Below are positions 44,051-54,894 of a stretch of 64,000 nt of DNA, one piece after another. Source of the stretch: Gari tellinella (taxonomy: Eukaryota > Mollusca > Bivalvia > Cardiida > Psammobiidae); the NCBI GenBank assembly GCA_922989275.2, contig OV277862.1, forward strand, positions 64,989,832 through 65,053,831, read 5' to 3'. The stretch's first letter is position 1, and every line of letters begins with the position of its first letter. Made by a program: the position numbers and the translations under genes. Under the pieces are notes generated by a model. The model searched no databases, was not told the DNA's origin, and worked only from the letters and a program-made list of their open reading frames with translations.

Positions 44051-45386
44051 CTATAAAAGGACACAATAGCGATGGCGTAGTTCTTTCCCTATAAACGCGT
44101 TTATGCTTAAGCAACCATATTCAATGCAATCAGCTTGAAGCCTGCTCAGACACAGGGAAATATGACGTTTGATCAGGCTCCAAACTGTTTGTCATTCAGA
44201 TTAAAATCATTAGTTACAATTAATAAAAACCTGTCATATCCTGCTTATTATTTAATTTCGTTTGCCTTTGGTTTTGTTTAAACTGGAAACTATAACGTCG
44301 TGGCCGCTGTAATGTATATTTAATTATCTATTTATATTGATGTTTACGAAATGTTTCATAACATGTTATATTATATTATGCTATGTTATATCGACGTTTA
44401 AATAATGGTTTACTCAAGCTGCCTACACTGTTAGAACTGAAAGGTTTTATAATAATACATTTTGTCGTTGTTGAGTATTGGCTACAATGCTTTAATTACG
44501 TTATGTTTTATTCACATAAAGCCGGGACAATTTATTTCTTAATAAAGCAGCGAAACGAAACGCAAACACAGTGTTATAGAATGTAGACATTAAAGCTTCT
44601 TGAAAGTATCAACTCTTTCACTTCCAAGATTTATCGCCTGCTTTACCCTCTCACCGCCAAACTATCGTCTGAATTGATACTGTCGTCTGCACGTTTTTTT
44701 ATGTGTTGTTTTTTTTCAAGTCGTTCTTAGCGCTTTTAGGGGAAAGAAATATCTATACGCGAGTAAAACAGCTTAGATCCTGATCAGAAGCCGCGGAACC
44801 AAGCTGTTTGCAATGTCGTCATTGTTAGTAAAAGAGTAAATGAATATCAAAATCTGGGTGGCAAACAGCTTGGATCCTGGTCAGATACCTACAGTGAAGT
44901 AGACGTTATTATTTCGATTTTAAACGCAAACGATTCGCAGAGGGGATGCTTTAAAATGTAGAACATTGCGAAATTTTGAAATTCTTACCATGTTTTTAGC
45001 TGAGTTGCATTAGTTTGGAGCTGATCAAAGACCGGGTAAACTCGCGTCTGATTTACCCTAAGATTATTTGCAATGGACATAAGAAACATTGATGTGAGTG
45101 TCAAACAGTTTAGGTCCTGACCAGAAGCCGCGTTACACGACATATAATCAAGATCCAAACGTGTCTGTGCAAATGTTTGTTTTGTCGGCTTTGGTTTAAG
45201 AAATACTTAAAAACTACAAGTATGGGAGACAACTTTTACACGCCTTTCCCCAATCTGAATAATAGCAGTTGATCTTCTTGATGTGAGCAGCAGTAGATAG
45301 TAGGATGTTGTATGGGTTCATTACTACTTACTTCGTTGTATATTGTAATACTTATGATAGACTACAGATGATATGTACTGTTACTC
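44051..45386. other. intergenic with scattered MITE core debris
   Basis: Core fragments occur at about 44085-44190 (AACGCGTTTATGC...GATCAGGCTCCAAACTG), 44767-44812 (GATCCTGATCAGAAGCCGCG), 44861-44888, 44885-44930 (CTACAGTGAAGTAGACGTTA, family G end) and 45101-45165 (CAAACAGTTTAGGTCCTGAC and complement). None has both termini. No gene. Confidence 0.5.
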
Positions 45387-45591
45387 TTAACCCCTTCACT
45401 GCCTTACCCCGAGCACAACAGTTGTTTTGCAAATAATTTGGATCCTGATAACGCGGCGTCTGATCAAAATTAAAACTGTTTGACACTCATTTCAATATTA
45501 TTCAGTCAAAATAGCAAACATTAAAATATAAGAAATAAAAGCAGACGACAGTTGTTTATATTTGATGACGTCACGGCAGTGAATGTGTTAA
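45387..45591. mobile_element. TTAA-flanked MITE, family A, core arm deleted
   Basis: Ends TTAACCCCTTCACTGCC and GGCAGTGAATGTGTTAA. The left arm of the core stops after GGATCCTGATAA, then ACGCGGCGTCTGATC follows, so about 13 bases of the palindrome were removed. GATGACGTCACGG is intact near the right end. Confidence 0.85.
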
Positions 45592-45969
45592 AAGCACAGT
45601 CTCTTGTAATCCTATAAAGTATAGCATGGTTTTGATTTTAGCTGTATGCTTGTACACTTCCATGATGAGACCTAAATATTTATATACACTAAAATTTCAG
45701 ATATATACCATTCAAGTTTCTTAATGAATATAGTGCACTTCTGACCTTTTTGGGGCTGTTTTCTGTATTTTATTGAAAAATAATGAACATTGACTTGTAG
45801 ACCCTGATAAGAGGGATCTTTAACGAGCTCTCTTGTCTGGGACTACATTGCCTGCATATGACAAATGTACATTTTACAGATCATTGTTCTTATTGCTTGG
45901 ACCCAATACGTAATCCCTTACACCGCTAAGTTATAAAGATAAAGCCTTTCGCATACAATATAGACAAAT

Positions 45970-46040
45970 CTCTATGTTACGTCCACCAAGTTATGTTAAT
46001 TATTATTGCAAGGTGACAGTAAAACCTCTATCAAACGTCT
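45970..46040. repeat. family H MITE remnant
   Basis: CTCTATGTTACGTCCACC, AAGTTATGTTAATTATTA and GGTGACAGTAAAACCTCTAT match the left half of the element at 32895-33101 with rearrangement. Confidence 0.6.
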
Positions 46041-46044
46041 TCTC

Positions 46045-46690
46045 CTCTGAAACTAATATCGCATAATTTGTTGGTATTTTGCATGGTGACACGTCTAGGT
46101 GTCCTTAAGGAATATTGTTGATATGGTTATTGTCATTTGCATATCTAGGTCACACTCTTGAGTTAGATTTGTTTTTCAATGAAAACTTATGAAATATTTT
46201 TGTCTGAAACAATAGTATTCTGAGCTTAGATATTTAGCACATAATTATCATCATCTACATATCATCTTTCAAGATTGTTCAAATTATGTCCCTGGGGTAT
46301 AAAATAACCACACCGCCCGGGTTTTACCGTTTATTCTACGAGTTATATTGTGAAATGTTCAAACATATCTTTTGCTCTGAAACTAATAAAGGCCAGAGCT
46401 TTTCGATTTGGACACCTCTATATGTCATTTACAGATATTGAAGAAATGTTTGGTCGGTTGAATATCTAGGTCACCGAAGCTAAAATAATTATTTGAAAGA
46501 AAACTTTTTAAAAAATAGTGTCTAATAACATAGGACATAGATTGAAAGATGTTTGTCGCATAGCTCAAAGTATGTCCCTTGGGGAAAAAATTACCCCTAA
46601 CCCATGTTATCCGTTATTCTCGGATGAGCAAAATATGGCCCATATGCCTCCTATAAATATAACATTTCTAGCATTGTTATATTTATCAAC
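46045..46690. repeat. degenerate tandem duplication, period about 330
   Basis: GCTCTGAAACTAATA-like text occurs at 46045 and 46374; each is followed by ATATCTAGGTCAC, TTGAAAGA/AAAACTT, CAAATTATGTCCC or CAAAGTATGTCCC and CCCGGGTT/CCCATGTT words. Two old copies of one unit. The 60-codon frame at 46518 lies within it and is not a gene. Confidence 0.6.
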
Positions 46691-46699
46691 CGGCTTATG

Positions 46700-47475
46700 A
46701 ATATGTACATAATTATACATAAATAAGTATGAACATATTACGACACACTAATTGTTACATATTAGTCATTTCACCGCAACTAAAGTTGAGAGTGTGGATC
46801 TGTACTGTACAGCGCGTAATACGGCGGTCGATAAAGATTCAAATTATTTGGCACTTGCATCAATGTGTCTTCGGTCAAAGCTTGACAAGTTAGAAGTAAA
46901 TTAAAATGTAGACGACTGTAGCAACCTTAGATGTAATAAAAACAAGAATTGTAATATTTATTACAAAGCCTGTTGTTATTACATCTAAGGTTGACTTAGT
47001 CAAAATGAAATGTAATAAAATCAAAAATGTTAGAACTTTTGACGAATGGGATGAATCAAGGTCACGCATATATGGGTACACCCTACAACTCTATAATTCG
47101 AAAACATCGCCAGATTGATTGATGAATTTGAATATAAAACAAACGTCGTTTTTTTTTCACGAAAAGTATTGCTTACACATGGTTGTTAAGTATTTAATGA
47201 ATCGTGCAAAAACATGGCCTCAAACTTTCTTATGAAAGTAAGTATTTTGGATTTTTTGAACTTTTTGTTCGCCTTGGTGGAGCTTATTTTATCTGCTGTC
47301 TTTAAACGCTGTCAGCTGGATTAAAACATTTAAATTCAAAACCAGACACCGATTATTTTTATAAAATAAAACGATTACGTATTGTTGTGTAGTGATTTAT
47401 AGAATGGTGTTAAATAAATACGAAATACTCAAGCAGGAAACGCAACACAAACAATACACCCACCTCTCAAGCAGA
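46700..47475. other. intergenic with an inverted repeat
   Basis: TGTAGCAACCTTAGATGTAA at about 46916 faces TTACATCTAAGGTTGAC at about 46978-46994, giving a hairpin around a TTACAAAGCC loop region. No gene recognised. Confidence 0.45.
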
Positions 47476-47526
47476 ACACACACACATTCATACCATAATA
47501 AACACACACACACACACACACGCACG
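47476..47526. repeat. (CA)n microsatellite, interrupted
   Basis: CA dinucleotides at 47476-47485 and 47502-47526 separated by a short unique stretch. Confidence 0.9.
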
Positions 47527-47589
47527 CAATTCCATTCCTTCATCTACACACTAAATAGAAAACAACACGCAAGACAAACATAAAGCAAA

Positions 47590-48718
47590 GTGAATATAGG
47601 ACCCCGCCTTGGTACGGTCAGCATCAATCAATAATTAATTATAAATTAATTATTAACAACCACTGGGGGGTTAAACCTGGGTTTAGGGGCGCCCAACCTC
47701 ATTCTTATCTCTTATATTCACCTATAAAGACGAACAGTGTACATAAAATATAAACCCTGTTCCACAACCTTACAATAAAAAAGACCGCCAGCACAGTAAG
47801 TAAATACCTGTAAAACATCTCACAAAAATTCTATGACAAGATTATTAGTAACACGGGAAATAATTAAACATTCAAGCCCGTGTTAAAAATAACCCACTAT
47901 GGCAACGGTCAAATTGTACTCAAGCGACTAGTCTGTAGTCACGAGTAACTGTAAGACATGGATGGGTTCAGGGTACGACAGAGAGGGAGAGAAAAAACAA
48001 AGCACGAAACTCCGACATAACTCTCCCGGTTAAGGACGGCTTTAGAGATACAGCATCATGTAGTGCTAAGCCCTGTCTGTCGTCGCACAAAACCGGCCAC
48101 AAGCTTTTTGGAAAGGAAGTATTTTTGTATTGTTGTTTGCCTTGAAGGACCAGATCGGTATTAAACACAATTGACATGGCGATAAACAGCCTGACTAAAA
48201 ACATATTTTAACATCTATTATTAAAATCCTAAGTAAATATCTAACCTAAAATTGTTGTGATTGACTAAAATAATCATTTGACATTTAGTTAAATAACGTC
48301 ATTATTGCAACATGGCGTAGCCATTATGATGTAACGTTTGAATTTTAATTGTTCCGAGTCACTGTTTACACTTGAGCTCTATGAAGCTTGATGTGCAGCC
48401 TGATTTGCGATACTACTCGGGTGAATTGTTTTAGGACACTTGGAAATGTTTCAATCACTCGTAGTGATCAAAGTTTGTCAAGCTAGATTCTATATTTAAA
48501 CTTGTTTGTACAGTCGGTGTTGTAGTGCAGTATTTTCGTGATTCAAAGAAAATATAAAATATATGAACAATACACCGTACGATTTTTATTTCACTCTATA
48601 TTTTGCACGTTTATGTGATAAAGGATGATAATTATAATGCCGAAAGCTGTATTGTTCGAATATGGCACTTATCAGACATCAGTCTTTTGAGATATCCACG
48701 CTATTTTTTCATTAATTG
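47590..48718. other. intergenic, possible unclassified repeat
   Basis: GTGAATATAGG near 47590 and CTTATATTCACC near 47712 are inverted around GGGGTTAAACCTGGGTTTAG, and the segment GGACCCCGCCTTGGTACGG looks like a repeat border. A 78-codon minus-strand frame (48204-47968) has no domain I recognise. It might be a retroelement remnant. Confidence 0.3.
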
Positions 48719-49013
48719 TTGAACCCTTTCATCGTCAAATTTATCATGAGGTTTTTCCCCTTCATCGCCCTATTGTCATCTGCTGCAGTTGTTCTCTGCA
48801 ATGTCGTTTCAAAGTTAGGTTCTACCATATCACTCTCAATGACGCTTGAAAGCGCGTTTGTAAACAGTTTGGATTCTGATCAGACGCCGCGGAGCGCGGC
48901 GTCCGATCAGCATCCAAACTGTTTGACAATTGTTTTGAAATGTCTTCAGTCATACAGCCTTTTCTCTTATAATTGACATTGTAGACAACTACATTTGATC
49001 ATGAAAGGGTTAA
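48719..49013. mobile_element. TTAA MITE, family A3 variant
   Basis: Left TTGAACCCTTTCATCGTC, right GATCATGAAAGGGTTAA. Core 48861-48925: TAAACAGTTTGGATTCTGAT, AGACGCCGCG, GAG, CGCGGCGTC, then CATCCAAACTGTTTG. The terminal repeat (CCCTTTCAT) differs from the usual CCCCTTCACTGCC. Confidence 0.8.
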
Positions 49014-49522
49014 GGCAGTATGACTGGCGTAATTTTGAAACGAGTGTCAAACAGTTTGGGATCCTGCTCAGGGTCAGAATTGTTTTTATATGCGCCTTTA
49101 GTCGTCACTGACAGTGAAAGGGATAACTATATCACCGTCATGGGCGTCTTAAACCGACTTTGCAAACAGTTTGGATCTCGATCAGATTCCGTGAAACGCA
49201 ATTTTTATTAAGGTCCAACATGTTTGGTGCTCGTTTTAATATTACTTGGGTTATAGCCTCATACGTATACATTTGGCATTGCAGAGAAAAGGTTAAGCTG
49301 ACAACAGTTTTCAAAACGCGAATCAGACGGTTAATTATGGCATAAAAGGGTTACTATACGGTATGTTTGAGTGGTGAAAAGATCATCACATAATTATATA
49401 AAGTTCTATAAATAGTATAATATTTATATACAACGGAAAAGCAATGTGTGTTTTCCAGTAGGTTTTATCAGCATTTGGTTTTAGGACTATAATGTATATG
49501 CATTATGCCACCAGCGGCCCTA
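49014..49522. other. intergenic with half MITE cores
   Basis: Three half cores occur within 250 bases: CAAACAGTTTGGGATCCTGC (49048), GCAAACAGTTTGGATCTCGA (49162) and AAGGTCCAACATGTTTGG (49212). They look like broken copies in a row. Confidence 0.5.
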
Positions 49523-49764
49523 GGGCCCGTTTCATAAAACTTCGTACGACAAATGTTGTCGTAAGTCAGATTATAAAACTCTCAATTATTATTAAATTTT
49601 CCATCTAATCCTGTCTTGTGACATCTTTTTGGAATCGACTTGAAAAACGCTTCCAAAAAGATGTCACAAGACAGGATTACATAGATATTTCAGAGACTAA
49701 ATGTATTTTAAAGTTTTGACTTACGACAACATTTGTCGTAAGATGTTTTATGAAACGGGGCCCC
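49523..49764. mobile_element. foldback MITE, family D2 (GTTTCATAAAAC ends)
   Basis: GGGCCCGTTTCATAAAAC at the left and GTTTTATGAAACGGGGCCCC at the right, then TACGACAAATGTTGTCGTAA inside each end. A second, inner inverted repeat is ATCCTGTCTTGTGACATC and complement. It ends 78 bases past the stop codon of SULT-A, so it lies in the 3' flank or 3' UTR of that gene. Confidence 0.85.
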
Positions 49765-49841
49765 GGATTCGTTATACAACACGTGCTAATTCCCGTCGAA
49801 AATGGACGCTACTGCATATAATAAGACCATATATAACGAAT

Positions 49842-50738
49842 TTATTCGTATCTAAACTTGAAGATACTGTCCGCCAGGCGAGAATAAATAAGTTTGTCAA
49901 ATATTTCATTTTGGGCTATAATGAAGTGTTTTTTCCAGTCGCCGATTTCTCCTTTTCTAAAAACAACGGAACTTCCATCTTTACTCCTCAATCCCTTTGG
50001 TACGTCATCTTTAGCAGCGTTTGTTTTGGTGAATGTATTATCGTGCACAATTCTCTGTAGCTCCTCGTCGCTCTTTAGATACCCGATATTTTGGCTCAAA
50101 ACTTTCAGACTCGTTAGCATATTTTCTTTAAGTTCTTCAAAATATATGCAAGTTACAGTAAAGTTGGTACCCCCGTTCTTTGACTGCTTGATAAACTCTT
50201 CCCATTCTTTCAGGTAATCAAAATATTCTCCCCACGGTACTATACCTGACATGAAAGATTCCAGAAACTCACTCCAACTTTGAGGATTATTGAACAATTC
50301 ACTGTTTTTCAAGTGGTAAAACAATGACACCGCTACGTCCTTTGGATTTCGAACTACCAATATAACTTTGGCTCTATTGTCTATGAGCGATTCGGGTAGG
50401 CGTTTTGGTTTTAAATGTGAAACAAACACTCTTGGAAAAACACACTTATCAACCAACTCAGCGGAAATATACTCCAGCAAGGTGAACCAACAAGTTTTGC
50501 TATTAGGTTCGTCGGATGATTTGTTTAACAGCCCTCCAATAAGAGCTAATGTTAAATGAGTACCACACTTTGGAAAGGAGCATAACATAATATCTCCTTC
50601 AATGTATGGTAGGTTCCTGACGAATTCCATTTGGGTTTTGAAGCTAATAGGATCATAGCTTCCCATAACCATATCTTCAAATACAGTTAATTGTTTCGGA
50701 CTACCATTATTCGTTTTCATTTCAACTGTTTCTTCCAT
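49842..50738 (-). CDS. cytosolic sulfotransferase, SULT-A
   Basis: A 298-residue sulfotransferase that would transfer sulfate from PAPS to a hydroxyl or amine acceptor in the cytosol. The PAPS 5'-phosphosulfate loop is SFPKCGTHL at 54-62, the catalytic-base candidate is His108 (VSHLKPKRLPES), the 3'-phosphate site is VVRNPKDVAVS with Arg130 and Ser138, and RKGEIGDWKKHF near the C-terminus is the second 3'-phosphate loop. Length and spacing match animal SULTs. The Trp that normally ends the first loop is Leu62 here. I chose the ATG at 50738 because TTGTGTTTCAG, a strong splice acceptor, ends right before it; the upstream frame extension is intron. The substrate cannot be told from sequence. 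Neighbours SULT-B and SULT-C are on the same strand. Confidence 0.92.
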   Translation of the reverse strand: MEETVEMKTNNGSPKQLTVFEDMVMGSYDPISFKTQMEFVRNLPYIEGDIMLCSFPKCGTHLTLALIGGLLNKSSDEPNSKTCWFTLLEYISAELVDKCVFPRVFVSHLKPKRLPESLIDNRAKVILVVRNPKDVAVSLFYHLKNSELFNNPQSWSEFLESFMSGIVPWGEYFDYLKEWEEFIKQSKNGGTNFTVTCIYFEELKENMLTSLKVLSQNIGYLKSDEELQRIVHDNTFTKTNAAKDDVPKGLRSKDGSSVVFRKGEIGDWKKHFIIAQNEIFDKLIYSRLADSIFKFRYE

Positions 50739-50750
50739 CTGAAACACAAT
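50739..50750 (-). promoter_or_regulatory. splice acceptor abutting the SULT-A start codon
   Basis: On the minus strand the sequence is GATTGTGTTTCAG/ATGG. The pyrimidine-rich AG acceptor indicates a 5' UTR intron whose last base precedes the initiator. The same arrangement is present at SULT-C (TTTTCTTTCAG/ATGG) and, with a mutated ATG, at SULT-B. Confidence 0.7.
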
Positions 50751-50778
50751 CAGTTGTTAAAGCATTTAGTACATTTTA

Positions 50779-51006
50779 CTAACCCTTTCACTGCCACAGT
50801 AACGTTAAATGCCGTATAACAAGGTCTTTGACAAAAACTTATCTGCTTAAATTTGTCGCATGTTTTTATTTAGCAAGAAAAGGAATTGTAAGCATTTTTA
50901 ACTTAAGAAACATTGATGTGAAAAGACGAGTAACGCGGCTTCTGATCCGGATCCAATCTGTTTGCAAATTACAATTCTACTTGGGATACGGCAGGGAAGG
51001 GGTTTA
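50779..51006. mobile_element. family A MITE upstream of SULT-A
   Basis: CTAACCCTTTCACTGCCAC at the left and GATACGGCAGGGAAGGGG at the right. The core is worn: GACGAGTAACGCGGCTTC, then CCGGATCCAATCTGTTTG. It lies in the presumed 5' intron of SULT-A and has a duplicate at 52762-52956, so it was there before the duplication. Confidence 0.75.
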
Positions 51007-51121
51007 TACATGTTACTAGTGTTTTTGTGCGATTTTGTCTACTTGTATCTAATTTATTCCCAATTCACTTCTACTTAGTATTGAAACGTGTTTACAAAAC
51101 CAACCATGGTATGCGTTAGAA

Positions 51122-51954
51122 AATGATAGTCTGCACACAATACCGTATAAGTGGTTTTTTACGCGAGACGCAAATTTAGCGATTCTACCGAAAATGAATT
51201 TTTAGCGTATTCATTTTTCGCGTAAGCGTATTGCAAATCTTTTTTTCGCGGATATGATATCAAAATCGATTTCATTTTACCGTTATTGGTTGTGTCTTGT
51301 CAATAAATCCTCATAAGTAAATGGTGCATTCAAAACTAAGGGAAGTAACTATTTTTCATCATGACGGATATCTATCCTCCCTTCATAAAGTATTTGGCAC
51401 ACTTGTTTACAACAATATGATCGGATACAATTTCCGTCTTTCCTCCGTAAATGAACTATTAAAGCGGCAGAAAGTCACCATTGGATCCAGATGAGATGCC
51501 GAGTAAATTGATGTCCCTAAAGGATCCAAACGTTTTCACACTAAGTTTACCCGTATATACGTGTAAACAATGGAGAAATGCAGCAGGCAGACGAGCGGTC
51601 AATTGCGAGTGAAAATCGTAAGTCAAACTGTAAAAGCGATTAACCCTTTGTCTGCCGATGGCGACTTGATTGGCATTTTCAAACAGTTTGAGTATAGAAA
51701 ATACGCAGAGTACAACGAGAAATCTGGATCCAAATTGTTTGACACTCGTCTTTAGATCTCTTTAATGGAAAATGCATAAATTGAAGGTGTATACATGTCT
51801 GGTCCCAATTACATGTATTGACGAGCTTTGTTAGTATTGGGTTCTTTTCACAAGTTTATACTCAGGTCTCATCTGGGTCCAAACTTCGATATTTGCAAAA
51901 GTAATCACACATGAAAAGGTAACAGTACCCGAGGACACTCGATTAAAGTACCAG
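51122..51954. other. spacer between the SULT duplicates
   Basis: Contains MITE debris: CCATTGGATCCAGATGAGAT near 51478 and TTAACCCTTTGTCTGCC at 51641 leading to TTTTCAAACAGTTTGAG and TCTGGATCCAAATTGTTTG (to about 51750). No gene. Confidence 0.5.
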
Positions 51955-52738
51955 AAAAACAACGGAACTTCCATCTTTACTCCTCAATCCCTTTGGTACG
52001 TCATCTTTAGCAGCGTTTGTTTTGGTGAATGTATTATCGTGCACAATTCTCTGTAGCTCCTCGTCGCTCTTTAGATACCCGATATTTTGGCTCAAAACTT
52101 TCAGACTCGTTAGCATATTTTCTTCAAAATATATGCAAGTTACATTAAATTTGGTACCCCCGTTCTTTGACTGCTTGATAAACTCTTCCCATTCTTTCAG
52201 GTAATCAAAATATTCTCCCCACGGTACTATACCTGACATGAAAGATTCCAGAAACTCACTCCAACTTTGAGGATTATTGAACAATTCACTGTTTTTCAAG
52301 TGGTAAAACAATGACACAGCTACGTCCTTTGGATTTTGAACTACCAATACAATATTTGCTCTATTGTCTATGAGCGATTCGGGTAGGCGTTTTGGTTTTA
52401 AATGTGAAACAAACACTCTTGGAACAACACACTCATCAACCAATTCAGCGGAAATATACTCCAGCAAGGTGAACCAACAAGTTTTGCTATTAGGTTCTTC
52501 AGATGATGTGTTTAACAGCCCTCGAACAAGAGCTAATGTTAAAGGAGTGCCACATTTTGGAAAGGAGCACATAATATCTCCTCCAATGTATGGTAGGTTT
52601 CTGACGAATTACATTTGGGTTTGGAAGCTAATAGGATCATAGCTTCCCATAACCATAACTCAAATACAGTTAACTGTTTCGGACTACCATTATTCGTTTT
52701 CATTTCAACTATTTCGTCAATCTGAAACACAATCAGAT
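51955..52738 (-). pseudogene. SULT-B, decayed tandem copy of SULT-A
   Basis: Aligned with SULT-A, the copy shows: initiator ATG changed to ATT after an intact acceptor; a one-base deletion at the VFEDM segment (near 52658); a GAA-to-TAA nonsense change at the codon for Glu38; a three-base deletion at the IMLCS segment; His61 to Pro in the PAPS loop; Arg130 to Gln in the NPKDVAVS box; a nine-base deletion in FEELKENM; and loss of the last part of the gene, including RKGxxGDW, where homology stops at AAAAACAACGG. The remaining long frame (52572-51943) therefore cannot give an active enzyme. It is the middle of three minus-strand SULT loci. Confidence 0.92.
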
Positions 52739-52761
52739 GTAAAAGCATTTAGTACACTTTA

Positions 52762-52956
52762 CTAACCCTTTCACTGCCACAATCACGTTAAATGCCGTCT
52801 AACAAGGTCGTTGTTTTTATTATCAAGAAAAGGAAATGTAAGCATTTTTAACTTAAGAAACATTGAAATGAAAAGACGGATTACGCTGCATCTGATCCGG
52901 ATATAATCTGTTTGCAAATTACAAATCTACTTTGGATACGGCAGGGAGGGGGTTAA
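52762..52956. mobile_element. family A MITE, duplicated copy upstream of SULT-B
   Basis: CTAACCCTTTCACTGCCAC to GCAGGGAGGGGGTTAA. Same layout as 50779-51006, with a 30-base shortening after AACAAGGTCGTTG. The right TTAA survives here while it is mutated in unit 1. Confidence 0.75.
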
Positions 52957-53087
52957 TACATTTTACTTGCAAGAACATCAACAGGTGTCTTTTTGCGACT
53001 TTGTCTAATTTTATCTAATTTATTTCCAATTCACTTCTACTTATTAATGAAACGTGTTTACAAAACCAATCATGGAATGCGTTAGAA

Positions 53088-53542
53088 TGGTCGCTACAAA
53101 TATAAAAAATAATAATTAACCGATTTATAGGCATAATTATGCTGATAATAGTTTTGTCATAAATTACCTTATACCTTTAGAAACTTCACCGTCATTGTAA
53201 ACAACACGTGACTTTGCAAGTAGTGTGTGTACAGATCAGACGCCAAGCAATACTCCAAATATGTGATACTCGTATGGTCTGTTACACTTCAATAAAGGTA
53301 TATATAAGTTTGACATAATAATAAAGCAAAGATGTTAAAGTGAAACAAAGCTGTATTAAACGAACACAAGGATGGTTTACGCATGTGATAAAATGTTGCG
53401 TGAAAGTGTTTTACTTCATTGATCTTTTTAGCAAATGGTTCCTAAATATTGGAAATGAAATCATTTCTAAAAGAGAAAAGTAGTTCAGAAATTTAAAAGT
53501 GTCAACCGGTTGTCTATGAGTATATTTATTTCATACACACGT
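53088..53542. other. intergenic, nothing recognised
   Basis: A lone GTACAGATCAGACGCCAAGC near 53230 is a core fragment. No gene. Confidence 0.4.
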
Positions 53543-53761
53543 TTGAGCCCACGTTCCATATATGGGACACGAGCAAACAGTATAAACTCTGATCAGACGC
53601 CGCGAATGCAGCGTCTGATCAGAGTCTACACTATTTGCCAATAAGATTTTCAATATAAAACAAACGGAAATGAAATTTAGACCAAGCACCCCTAGGATAG
53701 ATACTGAATCAAGTTCATAATGTACAGGCATGGAATAATCCAGTGTTCTCAAACGAGTTAA
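53543..53761. mobile_element. TTAA MITE, family A2, diverged
   Basis: Left end TTGAGCCCACGTTCC, right end CTCAAACGAGTTAA. Core 53573-53638: GCAAACAGTATAAACTCTG, ATCAGACGCCGC, complement, CTATTTGC. Shares TCCATATATGGGACA with 2263-2491. Confidence 0.75.
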
Positions 53762-54783
53762 GGACGATTTCTTACCTCTATCATCATGTCACGCCTAATC
53801 CTTACTGATGCATAGTTTTAGCTATAAAACTAAAATATATGCATGTTGTGTATGGGGGCAATTTAATAAGTTTACGGACTCGCGAGGAGTTTGGAAATGA
53901 GGGATAATGAGCCATACGTTAGCTTTCAACATAGTAGTTCCCTACAGACTCATTAGTAATCTCCCCTAATAACGTATAAGTATATATTTAATTTAAGTAC
54001 ATTTACAGATGTTAGAGGTTTCGATACATAGCACTGCCTTGAAGTCTGAAACAATTTTACAGTACTGCTTTTCAGCAAGAGTTGTTGTACACCTGGGGTT
54101 ATGATTTCTCTCCCCATGATCAGGATAGTGTTATTGTCCCTGGTGACTTGATATAGGACTTTTGTGTTGCGCATTTCTTTAGAACTGCTAGGATCGAAGT
54201 CACTGATATGTTTACCAGAATAAGTAGTTGTTGTGCAACATGGGGTTTTGAATTATCTCTCATAATCTGAGTAACTGTCTCGGGTAAAATAAAATAAGAC
54301 AAACTTTGATAAACAAGCTATGTGTTGTATCTATTGAGCCGCTTTATCGAAAGTCATCAAACTATAAAGAAAGTTCATAAGCACTTGTTATTGTTCAGCT
54401 GGGAATTTGTGATTCTCACATGTTGACAAATCATCTCGAATGTCTTGGATTCCCTTTCCTTTACATGTAATAAATCTATCAACTACCCCTGCATTTACCT
54501 GCATTTACATGTTCTCATACAGACATTTAACTTGTGTATACTTGGAAAGGGGTGAATGAGGGAGATATCTGTGTTTGTGATAAAATCAAACCTCTAGTTT
54601 AATTTTTACTTTAGCCTATAAATGATATATTGGTTGGGTATAGGTTGTTTCTGCGTGAGAAAATTTAATTATTTCATAAATGATGACAGCTGACTTCTGC
54701 ATTGATTTGTCGATTTACAATATACACCAGTATAATCAGAGAGAAAATGATAGACGATAGAAACACAGAGATACAGATACAGA
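53762..54783. other. intergenic, nothing recognised
   Basis: Short minus-strand frames near 53953-54302 show no domain. No RNA gene or MITE is visible. Confidence 0.35.
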
Positions 54784-54894
54784 TTGACATTGACAGAGAA
54801 ATACAGAGGGACGGAAAGACAGACAGAAAAACAGACAGGTAGACATACTTATAGACACACACACACAGGTATACAGACACAGACAGAGCGGGTG
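54784..54894. repeat. (ACAG)n-like microsatellite, impure
   Basis: GACAGACAGAAAAACAGACAG and CAGACACAGACAGAG blocks with a short CA run between. The frame translations here (RHTHTGIQTQ-type) are repeat artefacts. Confidence 0.8.

Larger units (their letters stand above)
49959..51121. repeat. tandem segmental duplication, unit 1 (contains SULT-A)
   Basis: From AAAAACAACGGAACTTCC to ACCATGGTATGCGTTAGAA this segment matches 51955-53087 base for base apart from scattered differences. It includes most of the SULT-A coding exon, its acceptor, and an upstream MITE. The copies are in direct orientation about 830 bases apart. Confidence 0.9.
51955..53087. repeat. tandem segmental duplication, unit 2 (contains SULT-B)
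   Basis: Counterpart of 49959-51121; ends CATGGAATGCGTTAGAA. Carries the SULT-B pseudogene and the duplicated MITE. The divergence is mostly point changes and short deletions on this side of the pair. Confidence 0.9.

Noticed and set aside
47392..47583. ORF rich in His and Thr
   Set aside because: Translation of a CA microsatellite.
50368..52642. Plus-strand ORFs across the SULT genes
   Set aside because: Antisense shadows; sulfotransferase motifs are all on the minus strand.
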